From the NCBI GenBank assembly GCA_021793405.1, contig JAJYSV010000038.1, forward strand, positions 1 through 38,900: a stretch of 38,900 nt of DNA, in the 5' to 3' direction. Shown in pieces: positions 8,658 through 18,400 of this stretch; position 1 is the first letter of the stretch, and every line of letters begins with the position of its first letter. The DNA comes from Acidobacteriota bacterium (GTDB lineage: Bacteria; Acidobacteriota; Terriglobia; Terriglobales; Acidobacteriaceae). A model generated the notes under the pieces. That model saw only the letters and a list, made by a program, of their open reading frames with translations. It did not search any database and was not told the DNA's origin. Made by a program: the position numbers and the translations under genes.

Positions 8658-9428
8658 ATGTATCTGATGCCAATTCCGAGGTACATTCGATGGCTCGCAG
8701 CCCTTGCCGCGCTGGTTCTCTGCGTCACGTTTTTACTTTGGTCAAGACTGGTTTGGACACCCATCCAACGCTACTACTTTGGAACATATTTGAGGTGTTC
8801 CTGGCCGGGAACCGACCACGCTTCATCGTCCGAAATCAGCTGGATAGATAAGACGGCACCGGATGGAAAACAGGAGCTTGCATTGGACGAGGACGTGATT
8901 CCAGCCTCGTCGGGAGGCAACCGCCAAATTCCAATGCAACTCTCGTCTGAAGCCCGTCAGTCCGGCTGGATCGGCCTCACGCAGGGACCGGAGGAGCGGC
9001 TCCAGAGGGACAAACTCCAAGCGCTTCTTGAGGCGCAGTTCTATAACGGCGAGAGCGTCTGGATGATGCTATTGTTGCCTTTCCTTTGTGGAATCGCGCT
9101 GCTCTGTTTTCTGTTCGCTGGAATGGGTTGGTTAGACGGCTGGATAGATTACGCGCCGTGGCGAGTGGAGCCGCTTCCATGGGAGGAACCCACTCCAAGT
9201 TCGCTTCAGAAATGGGCGAGAAAGATCGGCAGAATTCGATCCAGACTGTCGGAATTTGTGGAGAAAAAGCCGCGCAAGATTGCGGCGAAGGCACCGCCAG
9301 CAGTGTCAACCACCGGCCCCGTAAAGCCACCGGGAAAGCCCCCACAGGCTGCGCTACCGCTGTTTGGGGCAAACGATGGAACTCGCAAGGAAGGTTTTCT
9401 CTGGGACCGGACAAAGGAGATTGATTGA
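8658..9428 (+). CDS. Two-TM membrane protein of the mobilisation operon
   Basis: A 256-aa protein with a transmembrane helix at about 12-33 (WLAALAALVLCVTFLLWSRL), a polar segment of about 100 residues, a second helix at about 137-157 (MMLLLPFLCGIALLCFLFAG), and a basic, Pro/Ala-rich cytoplasmic tail. This topology recalls the N-terminal membrane part of VirD4/TraD coupling proteins, but no Walker ATPase follows. It is sandwiched between mobC and the relaxase and may anchor the relaxosome to a helper's coupling protein. The function is inferred from position. Confidence 0.65.
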   Translation: MYLMPIPRYIRWLAALAALVLCVTFLLWSRLVWTPIQRYYFGTYLRCSWPGTDHASSSEISWIDKTAPDGKQELALDEDVIPASSGGNRQIPMQLSSEARQSGWIGLTQGPEERLQRDKLQALLEAQFYNGESVWMMLLLPFLCGIALLCFLFAGMGWLDGWIDYAPWRVEPLPWEEPTPSSLQKWARKIGRIRSRLSEFVEKKPRKIAAKAPPAVSTTGPVKPPGKPPQAALPLFGANDGTRKEGFLWDRTKEID

Positions 9429-9508
9429 ATAATTCACGAAAAGGAATCTCCGATTCATTAACCATAGGTGTGGTGATCGTGCCGCCGAACCCTTGAGGAT
9501 ATTCCGCT

Positions 9509-12268
9509 ATGCTCACAATCTCGAAACCAATATCGGCGAGTCAGGCACGTACGTATCACGCGCGAGAGTTTGCATCTCAGAAGCAGAACTATTGGAGCCG
9601 TGACCAGCAGGGTCACAGCGAGTGGCAGGGCAGGCTCGCCGAGCAATGGAAGCTCGCGGGAGCAGTCGGGGCAGAACACTTCGCGCGGCTGAGCGAGGGA
9701 CAGCATCCGCACACCGAAGAACAGCTTGTGCGGCACCAGATTTCGAGAAATTACGAAGGAAAATTTGGCAGAGAGGTGAACAGCGCCGAACATCGCGCCG
9801 GATGGGATGCCACATTTTCTGCGCCAAAGTCGGTGTCTCTCACTGCGCTTGTAGGTGGTGATGACCGCGTTCGGGAAGCGCACAGGGAGAGCGTTCGCGT
9901 GGCGCTGACGGAGTTGGAGAGATACACGCAGGCTCGGATCGGCAATGTGCATTCCCCGGAGACGACTGGAAAATTCATCGCCGCTACGTTTGAACACGAT
10001 ACTGCCCGGCCAGTCGATGGCTACGCAGCACCACAGCTTCATACCCATGCCGTCATTTTCAATGTGACCGAGCGAGAGAACGGCCAAACACGCGCCCTGC
10101 AACCGCACGAGATGTTCGTGTCACAACGCTACGCTACTGCGGTCTACCGATCCGAGTTGGCGTTGCATCTGGAAAGGCTGGGTTATGAACTGGAGCGAGG
10201 CAAGCACGGGCAGCCGGAGGTTCGAGGTTATACGAAGGAATATCTGGAGGCTTCCAGTCCGCGACGGGAACAGATCAAGGATCATCTGCGGGAGCAAGGA
10301 ATGGACGGCGCGGCGGCAGCGCAAATCGCCGCCCACCACACGCGCGACCGCAAGGAACTGCTGTCGCCTGAAGAAGTCCTACATCGGCACCGCGAATTGG
10401 CCGTGCAATATGGCCATCAGGCCGACCGGGTCGTTGCACAGGCGCGGGAACATAAGCAATACCAGATGCGTGAACCGCAGATGCAGGCGCAGCGAGCCGT
10501 GACTTGGGCACGAGATCATGTCTTCGAGAGATCGGCGGTGCAGGACAGCCGAGCCATTCTTGAAACAGCGTTGGTACGCGGCATGGGAGAAACCACGTAT
10601 GCCCAGGTCAGGCAGGAGTTAGACCGCAGGATCAGCGCAGGCGAGTTCCGCGAAGTCGCGCACAGCGGCGTAGGCCGACAGTACACGACCGCCGCAATGG
10701 CCGGCATGGAGCGCGAGATCGTTGTCAGGATGCAGGAAGGCAATCGGCGGGACTACGGCGATCCCATGCTGGTTTCGCCGCAGGTGCGTATCGCTATCGA
10801 GGATCGTCACCTGGAACTGAATCTTTCGCAGCGCCGGGTCGTGGACGAAATCTTTCTTTCGCGTGAAAGGGTCGTGGGCTTGGATGGCATTGCTGGCGCC
10901 GGTAAGACGACGGCATTGGCCGTTGTCCGCGAAGGCGCGGAGAGCGATGGCTACAGAGTGGAGGGCTTTGCGCCGACATCGCGTGCGGCGCAGAAACTCG
11001 CCGAGTCTGGGATGGAAACATCCACACTGCAAAAGCATCTGGCGCGTGGCCAGCAGCCGGACACCAGCGAGAAGAGGCTCTATGTTCTCGATGAATCCTC
11101 GCTGGCATCGACCCGGCAGGTGCATGAATTTCTGAACCGGCTCCATCCTAATGATCGTGTGTTGCTGGTTGGCGACCGGAGGCAACATGAACCGGTCGAG
11201 GCTGGTCGGCCCTTCGCGCAACTTCAGGACGCAGGGATGAAAACAGTAAAGCTCGAACAGATTGTGCGCCAGAAAGAGCCGGAACTGAAACAGGTGGTCG
11301 AGCAGCTTGCGCGAGGAGAAGTAGAGAAAGCTGTCCAGAGTCTTGACCGACAGGGTCGCGTCCATGAAATTCAGGGCCACGACGACCGCATCACAGCTAT
11401 CGCCCGCGACTACGCGAAATCGCCGGAGAACGCGCTTGTGGTATCTCCCGACAATCGATCCCGCATGGAGATCAACGAACGCATTCATACGGAATTGCAG
11501 AGCCGAGGCATGGTAAGTGCTGATGAACACCGCATCCGAACGCTGCTTCCGCGCCAGGATATGACTGGCGCAGATCGTACCTGGGCCGAGCGATATGCGG
11601 TAGGAGACGTGCTTCGGTACTCGCGCACGTCGAAGGAAACGGGAATCGGAAAAGGCGAGTACGCACAGGTGAAAAGCATCGACGCTCCAAATAATCGGCT
11701 GACAGTCGAGTTACACAACGGTACGGAGATCAACTATGACCCACGCCGACAGCAGGGAGTTTCCGTTTATCGCGAGGAGATGCGGAGCTTCTCCGTGGGC
11801 GACCGCATCCAGTTCACAGCGCCAGTGAACGATCTCAGAGTAGCAAACCGCGAATTGGGCACCATAGAGGGTATCAACAACGACTGGCGATTGAATTTGA
11901 AGTTTGACAATGGCCGCGCAATCGAACTTGATCTGCACAGACCACTGCATCTTGACTATGGCTATGCAATGACCAGCCACTCCAGTCAAGGACAAACTGC
12001 CGACCGCATCCTGATTCATGTGGATACGGAACTGGGCGCAAAAGACCTGCTGAATGGCCGCATGGCGTATGTGGCCGTCTCACGGGGAGCCTACGATGCT
12101 CAGATATACACGAACGACCGCGAGAAACTACCCCAGGCTCTCGGTCATGATGTATCGCGGCAGAGTGCGCATGTACCCGCGATTCAGCAGGAGGCAATGA
12201 CTCAAAAGATAGAACCACAACCCGCGCACACGAATGAAATTGCTCGCGACTTCGGTTTTGGTCTCTGA
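9509..12268 (+). CDS. MobF (TrwC/TraI-type) conjugative relaxase-helicase
   Basis: A 919-aa protein. Residues 1-300 form the HUH relaxase domain, with Tyr16 and Tyr28 near the N-terminus (ARTYHAREF, NYWS) as candidate nucleophiles and the metal triad segment LHTHAVIF (HTH 178-180). A RecD-like SF1 helicase follows, with Walker A GIAGAGKT at 460-467, Walker B VLDES near 526-530, VGDRRQ soon after, and the late motif YAMTSHSSQGQTADR. It nicks oriT and pumps the strand during transfer. It is shorter than F TraI, as usual for mobilisable MobF elements. It starts 80 bp after the membrane protein and is followed at once by a 143-bp inverted repeat. Confidence 0.92.
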   Translation: MLTISKPISASQARTYHAREFASQKQNYWSRDQQGHSEWQGRLAEQWKLAGAVGAEHFARLSEGQHPHTEEQLVRHQISRNYEGKFGREVNSAEHRAGWDATFSAPKSVSLTALVGGDDRVREAHRESVRVALTELERYTQARIGNVHSPETTGKFIAATFEHDTARPVDGYAAPQLHTHAVIFNVTERENGQTRALQPHEMFVSQRYATAVYRSELALHLERLGYELERGKHGQPEVRGYTKEYLEASSPRREQIKDHLREQGMDGAAAAQIAAHHTRDRKELLSPEEVLHRHRELAVQYGHQADRVVAQAREHKQYQMREPQMQAQRAVTWARDHVFERSAVQDSRAILETALVRGMGETTYAQVRQELDRRISAGEFREVAHSGVGRQYTTAAMAGMEREIVVRMQEGNRRDYGDPMLVSPQVRIAIEDRHLELNLSQRRVVDEIFLSRERVVGLDGIAGAGKTTALAVVREGAESDGYRVEGFAPTSRAAQKLAESGMETSTLQKHLARGQQPDTSEKRLYVLDESSLASTRQVHEFLNRLHPNDRVLLVGDRRQHEPVEAGRPFAQLQDAGMKTVKLEQIVRQKEPELKQVVEQLARGEVEKAVQSLDRQGRVHEIQGHDDRITAIARDYAKSPENALVVSPDNRSRMEINERIHTELQSRGMVSADEHRIRTLLPRQDMTGADRTWAERYAVGDVLRYSRTSKETGIGKGEYAQVKSIDAPNNRLTVELHNGTEINYDPRRQQGVSVYREEMRSFSVGDRIQFTAPVNDLRVANRELGTIEGINNDWRLNLKFDNGRAIELDLHRPLHLDYGYAMTSHSSQGQTADRILIHVDTELGAKDLLNGRMAYVAVSRGAYDAQIYTNDREKLPQALGHDVSRQSAHVPAIQQEAMTQKIEPQPAHTNEIARDFGFGL

Positions 12269-12282
12269 CGCTGCATTCCTAA

Positions 12283-12425
12283 ATGACATTCCCCGGATAG
12301 TCAGAGCGTAGCCGAGGCCCGGCCAGTGTCAAGGCCGCGCTGCGCGCGCCGCATTCGCGGTCGAAGAGCCTTGACACCGGCCTCCCAGCCTCGGCTTATC
12401 ATTCCAATTATCCGGGGAATGTTAT
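12283..12425. repeat. 143-bp imperfect inverted repeat at the mobilisation/cargo boundary
   Basis: The outer arms AATGACATTCCCCGGATA (12283-12300) and its complement ending at 12425 differ at one base. Further in, AGCCGAGGC pairs with GCCTCGGCT (ending 12396), and GTGTCAAGGC (12326-12335) pairs with GCCTTGACAC (12368-12377). The central loop is GC-rich and self-complementary. It starts 14 bp after the relaxase stop and ends before the SIR2 gene. There is no T-tract as in a terminator, and integron attC core sequences were not found. Confidence 0.8.
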
Positions 12426-12463
12426 TGTTCAAACCCCGTCAATTGTGGGGCGAGGTGAACATT

Positions 12464-13435
12464 GTGACTTCATTTCTCATTGGAGCTGGGTTCAATGCCG
12501 ATGCGGGACGGATCAGAACGCCGTACGACGCGGACTGCTCGTATCCACTCGTCAGTGATGTAGCGCGCCTGTGCTTCGGTCTCGATTCGGTCTCGATCCC
12601 GAATGGAAAATCCGTAGAAAATCTCTTTGCTGATGCTCACGAAAATCACGACGACGCTCCCATGAAACGTCTTACCGACAAGGTCATGGAAGCCGATTAT
12701 TACCTTGGCTCGACACTCGCCGCATCTGAAGAATCGAATTGTTACCGTCGATTCTTTGAAGCATTTCCGGGGTCATCTTTCTTGACATTTAATTACGATT
12801 CGCTCCCGGAGATATGTTTGTTTCGCATGAAGCGCTGGTTTCCCGACGATGGATATGGAGTCCCTGTAGAAACGGATGTGGAGATAGAGGGCCTTCTGCC
12901 TCCAAATCGAAGGTCGCAGTCAATCGTCTTGCACCTACACGGCAGCTTTTGTCTTCGCAGTTCTGAATTCGAGCTTCATGGGAACCCGAGAGGAGGTACG
13001 GGATGGGTTGACCTACTTCCGTCCCCTAAGTTCAAGTTTGACCCAGACAGTCTCAGTGGTGTCTTTTTTCCGTATCGCCGCGTGCTACCGGATGAAGGGT
13101 ACATGACAACCGATGGTCGTGTGATTGCACCTGTCCCAAATAAAGATCCGCAACTCGCACAGGCGTTTGTTCAGGCTATATATCAAAGAGCATGTGGTGT
13201 AGTAAGGAAGTCGGATGTCCTTATATCAATTGGTTACAGCTTCAATGTGCATGATTGCGCGTCGTATGACCCCATTCTGCTTGCACTGGAAAAGTCGCCC
13301 AGTAGAAGGTTGGTTGTTGTTTCGCCTGACGCGCAAGGCGCGGCAAGTAGACTTGCAGTTGAATACCGCCACCTTTCGATTACTGCGGTTAATAGGACGT
13401 TCAGGCAATGGGCTGACGGGTGTTTTCCCTTTTAA
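12464..13435 (+). CDS. SIR2-domain protein, probable NAD-linked defence effector
   Basis: A 323-aa protein starting at GTG 12464 (V47 of the longer frame) behind GAGGTG, so that it opens directly with the NAD-binding TSFLIGAGFNADAG. Other SIR2 motifs are SFLTFNYDSLPE (NYD motif), VLHLHGSF (catalytic His region) and ISIGYSFNVHD (late IGYS-type motif). No second domain or membrane segment is present. Bacterial SIR2-like proteins of this build act as NADases in abortive anti-phage systems, alone or with partners. Here the next gene is an M48 metallopeptidase 175 bp on. An upstream ATG at 12419 lies in the inverted repeat and has no spaced ribosome site. Confidence 0.82.
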   Translation: MTSFLIGAGFNADAGRIRTPYDADCSYPLVSDVARLCFGLDSVSIPNGKSVENLFADAHENHDDAPMKRLTDKVMEADYYLGSTLAASEESNCYRRFFEAFPGSSFLTFNYDSLPEICLFRMKRWFPDDGYGVPVETDVEIEGLLPPNRRSQSIVLHLHGSFCLRSSEFELHGNPRGGTGWVDLLPSPKFKFDPDSLSGVFFPYRRVLPDEGYMTTDGRVIAPVPNKDPQLAQAFVQAIYQRACGVVRKSDVLISIGYSFNVHDCASYDPILLALEKSPSRRLVVVSPDAQGAASRLAVEYRHLSITAVNRTFRQWADGCFPF

Positions 13436-13610
13436 GCAAACAGCCAAGGCGTGTCCGAGGGCAATCCTGGATTAATACTATCCTTCGCACCGTGTTCGCG
13501 GAGGCTCAATACAACTTACCTATCGAGTTGGCGATCCACCAAGTTGTGCCTTGTCGACGGGGGAGGGGTGTATAGTAAATTCGTCTCTTACTCACAAATT
13601 GGGGATTCCG

Positions 13611-15097
13611 ATGAAGAAATTTGGCCGCCCCTTCGGTATGTTTGCTCTGCTGTTGGCGATACCCTTGATCGCCTTTGTTGCGGCGGAAGGTATTCAGTGG
13701 AAATCCGACTCCACTCTTCGTCAGACACTTCTAAAAGAATTTCCGGATAAGGCAGCTACCATCAACAATGTTACGGTGACAAGTCTCTGCGAGAACCCCG
13801 ATGTGCGTTCAGATCAAGGGTTCAGTGACGTCTGTAGCCAAAATGACAACATCGGATGGATGAAGTCTGGCGCGATTTTTGCGGCATGCTTCGGGATATT
13901 GATGGTAGCAATCATCAAGCTGGCGGGAACCGTTGCGCGCAAACGAAGAACTCTCCTTCTGTTGCTATTTGCTCCCGGTCTGCATCTGACCATGCTGGCG
14001 ACGAGCGCTTTGGCCCTGCTCTATGCAGCACTAGGTATTGCTGCTCTCTACTATGGCGAGTCCGCTCTCATCGGGAGAATCCACATAGGCATCATGCTGG
14101 CTTTTGGAATTGGCGCAATCGTTGCCGTTGGTTCTCTGATCCGCGCCCAATTCATTACGGTGCGGAGAGCCAGTACGACGATCATTGGCAAGAAGTTGGA
14201 ACGCCAGCAGCATATACGTCTTTGGAGTTTTATTGAAACGTTGGCTGATCGGATGGGTGCCGAACGACCTCAGAGCATCGTGGCAGGACTCGAACCAAAT
14301 TTCTACGTGACTGAAGCAGATGTCATTTGTGTAGACGGAAAGCTGCGTGGCAGAACGATGTACATCTCGTTGCCGCTGTGTCGAATTCTGAATGCAGACG
14401 AATTCACCGCTGTCCTTGGTCACGAACTCGGACATTACAAGGGACTCGATACGAAATTCAGCAAGCGTTTTTTCCAATCTATCGAGGCGCTTCCCAAGCA
14501 GTCACAAGCATAGCATCTGGTTTCTCTTCAAAAGGGAGCGCAGCCGATTTTGTCCTCCTGCCGGTGTTTCTCATTTTGTCCTTCTTTTTGGATTGTTTTT
14601 CTGCCGCTGAAAACGAGATCAGCAGGGATAGAGAACTGGCAGCGGACAATGAGGCGGCCAAGGCTGTTTCGGCAAAGAGCATGGCGACCTCGCTCGTGAA
14701 GATCCACGCATTCTCGGCTATCTGGCCCGTGGTGAGGAACCACATGAAGGAAGTGATTGGGGAAGGTCAGATAGTTACAAACGCGAGCCTGTTGTTCGCG
14801 AATATCGCGTCCCAGATTTCCGCTGCGGACGCTTTCGGTGATGTTTCGCAGGAAGGGCCAATCCATCCGACCGACACGCATCCTCCGCTCTCTACCAGAC
14901 TGAGAAGTTTGAATTTCGACCTCACAGACCTAACGACCGATGCGGCAATAACTTCGCCCGAAACCTCTGCCATCCACTTGGTGGATGCTGCTGACGCGTT
15001 GGAAGGCGAGTTAAGCGAGATCGTTCAGGCTCTCATGATGAAATCCGGCGAAGCACTACCTCGTACGGAATCAGTAACTGCTGCGGCTACCGCTTAG
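13611..15097 (+). CDS. Membrane-bound M48-family metallopeptidase read across a -1 frameshift
   Basis: Two overlapping frames form one M48 protease of about 495 aa. The first (from ATG 13611 behind GGGGA) holds a signal or TM start, further TM helices and HELGH at 271-275, then stops at 14513. The second frame continues the family match (PIYRGASQAV, then FFLDCFSAAENEISRDRELAADNEAA with the third zinc ligand E) to 15097. The joint falls on T-TTT-TTC at 14468-14474, in exactly the X-XXY-YYZ register of a -1 ribosomal slippery heptamer. It may be programmed frameshifting or a one-base loss in a T-run that inactivates the gene. If no slip occurs the product ends just after the zinc-binding helix. 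Confidence 0.78.
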
Positions 15098-15099
15098 CT

Positions 15100-15265
15100 C
15101 TTGATGGATTCGCTACACCGCTGGCCGGACAAGCGACATTGGGAGAAGTGCGGATAGAGTGCAATGCGATCACGCTGTTGCTTGTGCGCCACCCCGCCGA
15201 TCTTCATGATGGAGCCTTCGTGATCCCCGCGCGGCGTAAATTGCGTACAGCAGTGCAGCGCAATT
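15100..15265 (-). pseudogene. Degraded tyrosine-integrase 3' end (scar 1)
   Basis: On the minus strand, across frameshifts, one reads QLRCTAVRNLRRAGITK, then IMKIGG, then WRTSNSV, matching the end of tyrosine integrases (RTAVRNLRRAGxxEGVIMKIGGWRT). It is heavily decayed after this. It is homologous to the scar at 19886-20102 on the far side of the helicase gene and in the same orientation. It fills most of the 315-bp gap between the M48 gene and the helicase. Confidence 0.75.
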
Positions 15266-15357
15266 GAATACCGGGATGCTGGGACACGGGCCGTCTGATC
15301 TGCAGATTGTGAATCGAATGGAATCTGCCATCGCAACTGGCTACAATGAGCCATTGC

Positions 15358-15397
15358 CAGAATCTTGCTCTAGCCTACCTCGTAGAGCAAGATTCTG
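15358..15397. promoter_or_regulatory. Perfect 15-bp inverted repeat upstream of the helicase gene
   Basis: CAGAATCTTGCTCTA (15358-15372) and TAGAGCAAGATTCTG (15383-15397) pair perfectly across a 10-nt loop. It ends 4 bp before the AGGAG ribosome site and 15 bp before the ATG. It could be an operator for a defence repressor or an RNA hairpin that controls translation. It has no T-tract, so it is not a simple terminator. Confidence 0.72.
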
Positions 15398-15412
15398 TGC
15401 CCAGGAGCCTGA

Positions 15413-18400
15413 ATGCCTGATCCGCGCGAACTGTTGGTCTGTCTGCTGGACTACATCAAAGGGCAGGCCAAGGAGGTCAACCCCAAGGGATACAGTCTTA
15501 AGTCTACAAAGGGGTTCATCCGGCAGCGAAACGACATTGCGGGCCTGCCCGGTGTGGAATTCGATATTCGCGTCGCGGGCGATCATGTTTGGTTGAGAGT
15601 TCCACGATTGGCGGCTGAACCGCCGCCCGATCCTGCCAAGAGCCATAAAGGGCTGTTCAAAATCAGCCCCGACCCGAATGGCCCCTTGCCGTTGCTTGAC
15701 GAAGCTGCCTTGAGTCGGAAGGTGAACAAGGCAATTCAATTGCTGAGGGCCGACGGTACACAGACCCCGGAAGACATAGCTCGATTGGAATCCCAGCAAA
15801 GAATCGCAGCAGCGCAGGCGCTGGATTCGTACACGACGGTCTGGAAATCATGGGCTGCTGGTGAACGTCCCCGACGTATCACAATTGCACTATACGGCGA
15901 CCTGTTCACGTTGATGCACCAGATGGAAGCAGAACAGACCAACAAGCCACAGGAGTTGATCTGGGGCGTTGGAGTTTCATCATGGCAGCTTGAGGCCGAC
16001 CGCGAGCAAATTCCCTTTGAGTATCCACTTCTCACCCAGGTGATGGAAATCGCAATCGACGATCAAACGATGGCGATTGATTTACGTCCTCGTGCAACCG
16101 ATACCCGCGTAGAACTGGATGCATTTGTCGCATGTCAGATTGTGGGAGCTATCGAAATCGAACGAGCTGCCACCGGCCATCTTGCGAAGCACAAAGACAA
16201 CCCTGTGACGCCCTTTGATCCTGGAAGCTATACAGATGTCCTGAAACTTATAGCGGGCAACATGGATAGCGAGGGGACATACTGCGAAGTGTTGTCCAAG
16301 GACGGGATCGTACCATCGCCGAGTGCGCACTTGGTTGTCACGGACGCTTGGGTGTTGCTCTCGCGTCCTCGCGCGATCAACTATCTGTTTGATGATCTGA
16401 AGCGCTTGCAGGAAAAATTAGAGGACGGTTGTCTGATTTACGACGGCCCCCTGGCGCTTGTGACACCACCATCCGACCAACCTATCGAATATGAGCCCAT
16501 CAGTTTCCGGGGCCTGTCGGGTCGCGGAAATAGCAGCGGCGGCGCTGTTGAAGAACTGTACTTCCCACTTCCCTACAACGACGAGCAGGTGACTATCGTT
16601 CAACGACTCAAGCGCGCCGCTGGTGTGACGGTGCAAGGACCGCCCGGCACAGGAAAGACCCATACCATTGCAAACGTGATTTGCCATTACCTTGCGATGG
16701 GAAAGCGTGTTCTTGTCACTTCACGAGGGGAAGCAGCGCTTGGTGTTCTACAGGAGAAGATTCCTGAAGAAATTCGCGCCCTGACCGTTGCGTTGCTCAC
16801 CAGCGACCGCGAGGGAATTCGACAGTTTCAAGGCTCCATTGAGGCCATCCAACATCGCGTATCTCAAATCAACCCGGAACTGACGCGCCAAGAAATTGCG
16901 AGAATCCAAAGTTCAATTGATCGCGCCCACTCGGAGTTGATCGTCATTGATCGGAAAGTTGATGAGATTGCGCTTCAGCAGCTCTCTACCATTGAAGTTG
17001 ACGGCGCACCGATGCGCGCGCAAGCACTCGCCGAATTGGTGCTTTCGGGGCGGGAACGGCATGGATGGTTCGAGGATTCGATAACCCTTGCGCCCGAACA
17101 TGCTCCTCCACTCTCCTCGGATGAAGCGGGACGTCTCAGAGAAGCCCGTCGGAGGCTTGGGAAAGACCTGGTATATGTCCAGGCTCGTATTCCATCCGCA
17201 GATAGCTTCCCTTCGGTATCGGCTCTCGGAGACTTGCATGACGTCTTGGTCAAACGGGAGCGTATTGAAGACGAGGTGCGTAGAGGCGACCTGATACCAC
17301 TCAAAGCAAATACTCCAGAGGTACTCGACGCAACACGGAAACTGCTTTTGCTCGTGGATGAGATGATCGGATTTTTCGCTGAGTTAGACGAGTGCGGTGA
17401 CGGCTGGCCCTTTGAGTTGCGCGCCAAGTGTCAGCAAGCATCATTCGCTTCTGAACGTGCCGCCCTCGAATCGTTATTCGATGATCTCGACGCGCTCATT
17501 GGCGCACGAGCTGAATTCCTGAAAGCTCCGATTATCTTCCCTGAAGCAGGGCTGAATAATCCGAGAACAGTTGAAGCCGTCGCTCGTGCTGTTGATACCG
17601 GGAAACCGTTTGGATTTGTCTCCCTTGGTGCTGCCGAGGCCAAAGAACATATTGCTGCGATTCGTATCGAGGGCCGACCCCCTTCGACTTCAGACGATTG
17701 GATGATGGTGCAGAGATGGATTGGACTCCATAAGCAAGTCCTGACTTTCAACACAAGGTGGAACGAACTCCATCAGCTTCTCTCTGTGCCGTCACTAAAC
17801 GGCGGCATCAGCGGACTTCGGCAGCTTGAGGTCGTTGCAACGACCGCCCGAAAAGCCCACACCTTGGCGACCCATTTCGATGTCCATTTTCTGACAGGGA
17901 CACGGGATGTTTTTGAACGGATGCCTCAAACATCGCCAAGCGTTACTCGCGCCGATTTGGAATCTGTTCGGCAACAGTTACTGCGGCACCTTACCTTTGC
18001 CGAGTTGTCCCGAGCTGCAATGCAATTGAGTGACTTTCAAGAAAAGCTTGCGGGCAAGTCTGGCCCTATATCGGATGCTCTCCGGCTGTTTGTTGAAAAT
18101 AGCCTTGGCAACAGAGAACTACCGAGAGAACGTGTTTGCGCACAGTACGCGGAACTCCTGGCAGAACTTCGGCGCACTGCTGCGCTAGCCGCCGATCTTT
18201 CGTTCGTCCATGATGCAGCACAGAGGCTAGAAGTCTCAGGTGCCCCGAAACTTGCAGGCAGCGTTCGCACGTTGCCGGTAGCCGAGTCGGGCGAAGACAC
18301 CACGTTCCCGACGACTTGGAGAGATGCCTGGAATTGGGCACGTATGCGGACACACCTCGACATGATTGAGGCGAGGGATGAACTCTTGACCCTTGCTGGG

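Noticed and set aside
8114-8764. 216-aa minus-strand frame opposite mobC
   Set aside because: It is antisense to the MobC-like gene and candidate oriT, with no domain likeness.
10619-11530. 303-aa minus-strand open frame inside the relaxase
   Set aside because: It lies wholly opposite the helicase domain of the relaxase and its composition looks like a shadow frame.
12283-12425. Integron attC site
   Set aside because: The palindrome size fits but the RYYYAAC and GTTRRRY core boxes are not in place and no integron integrase is visible.
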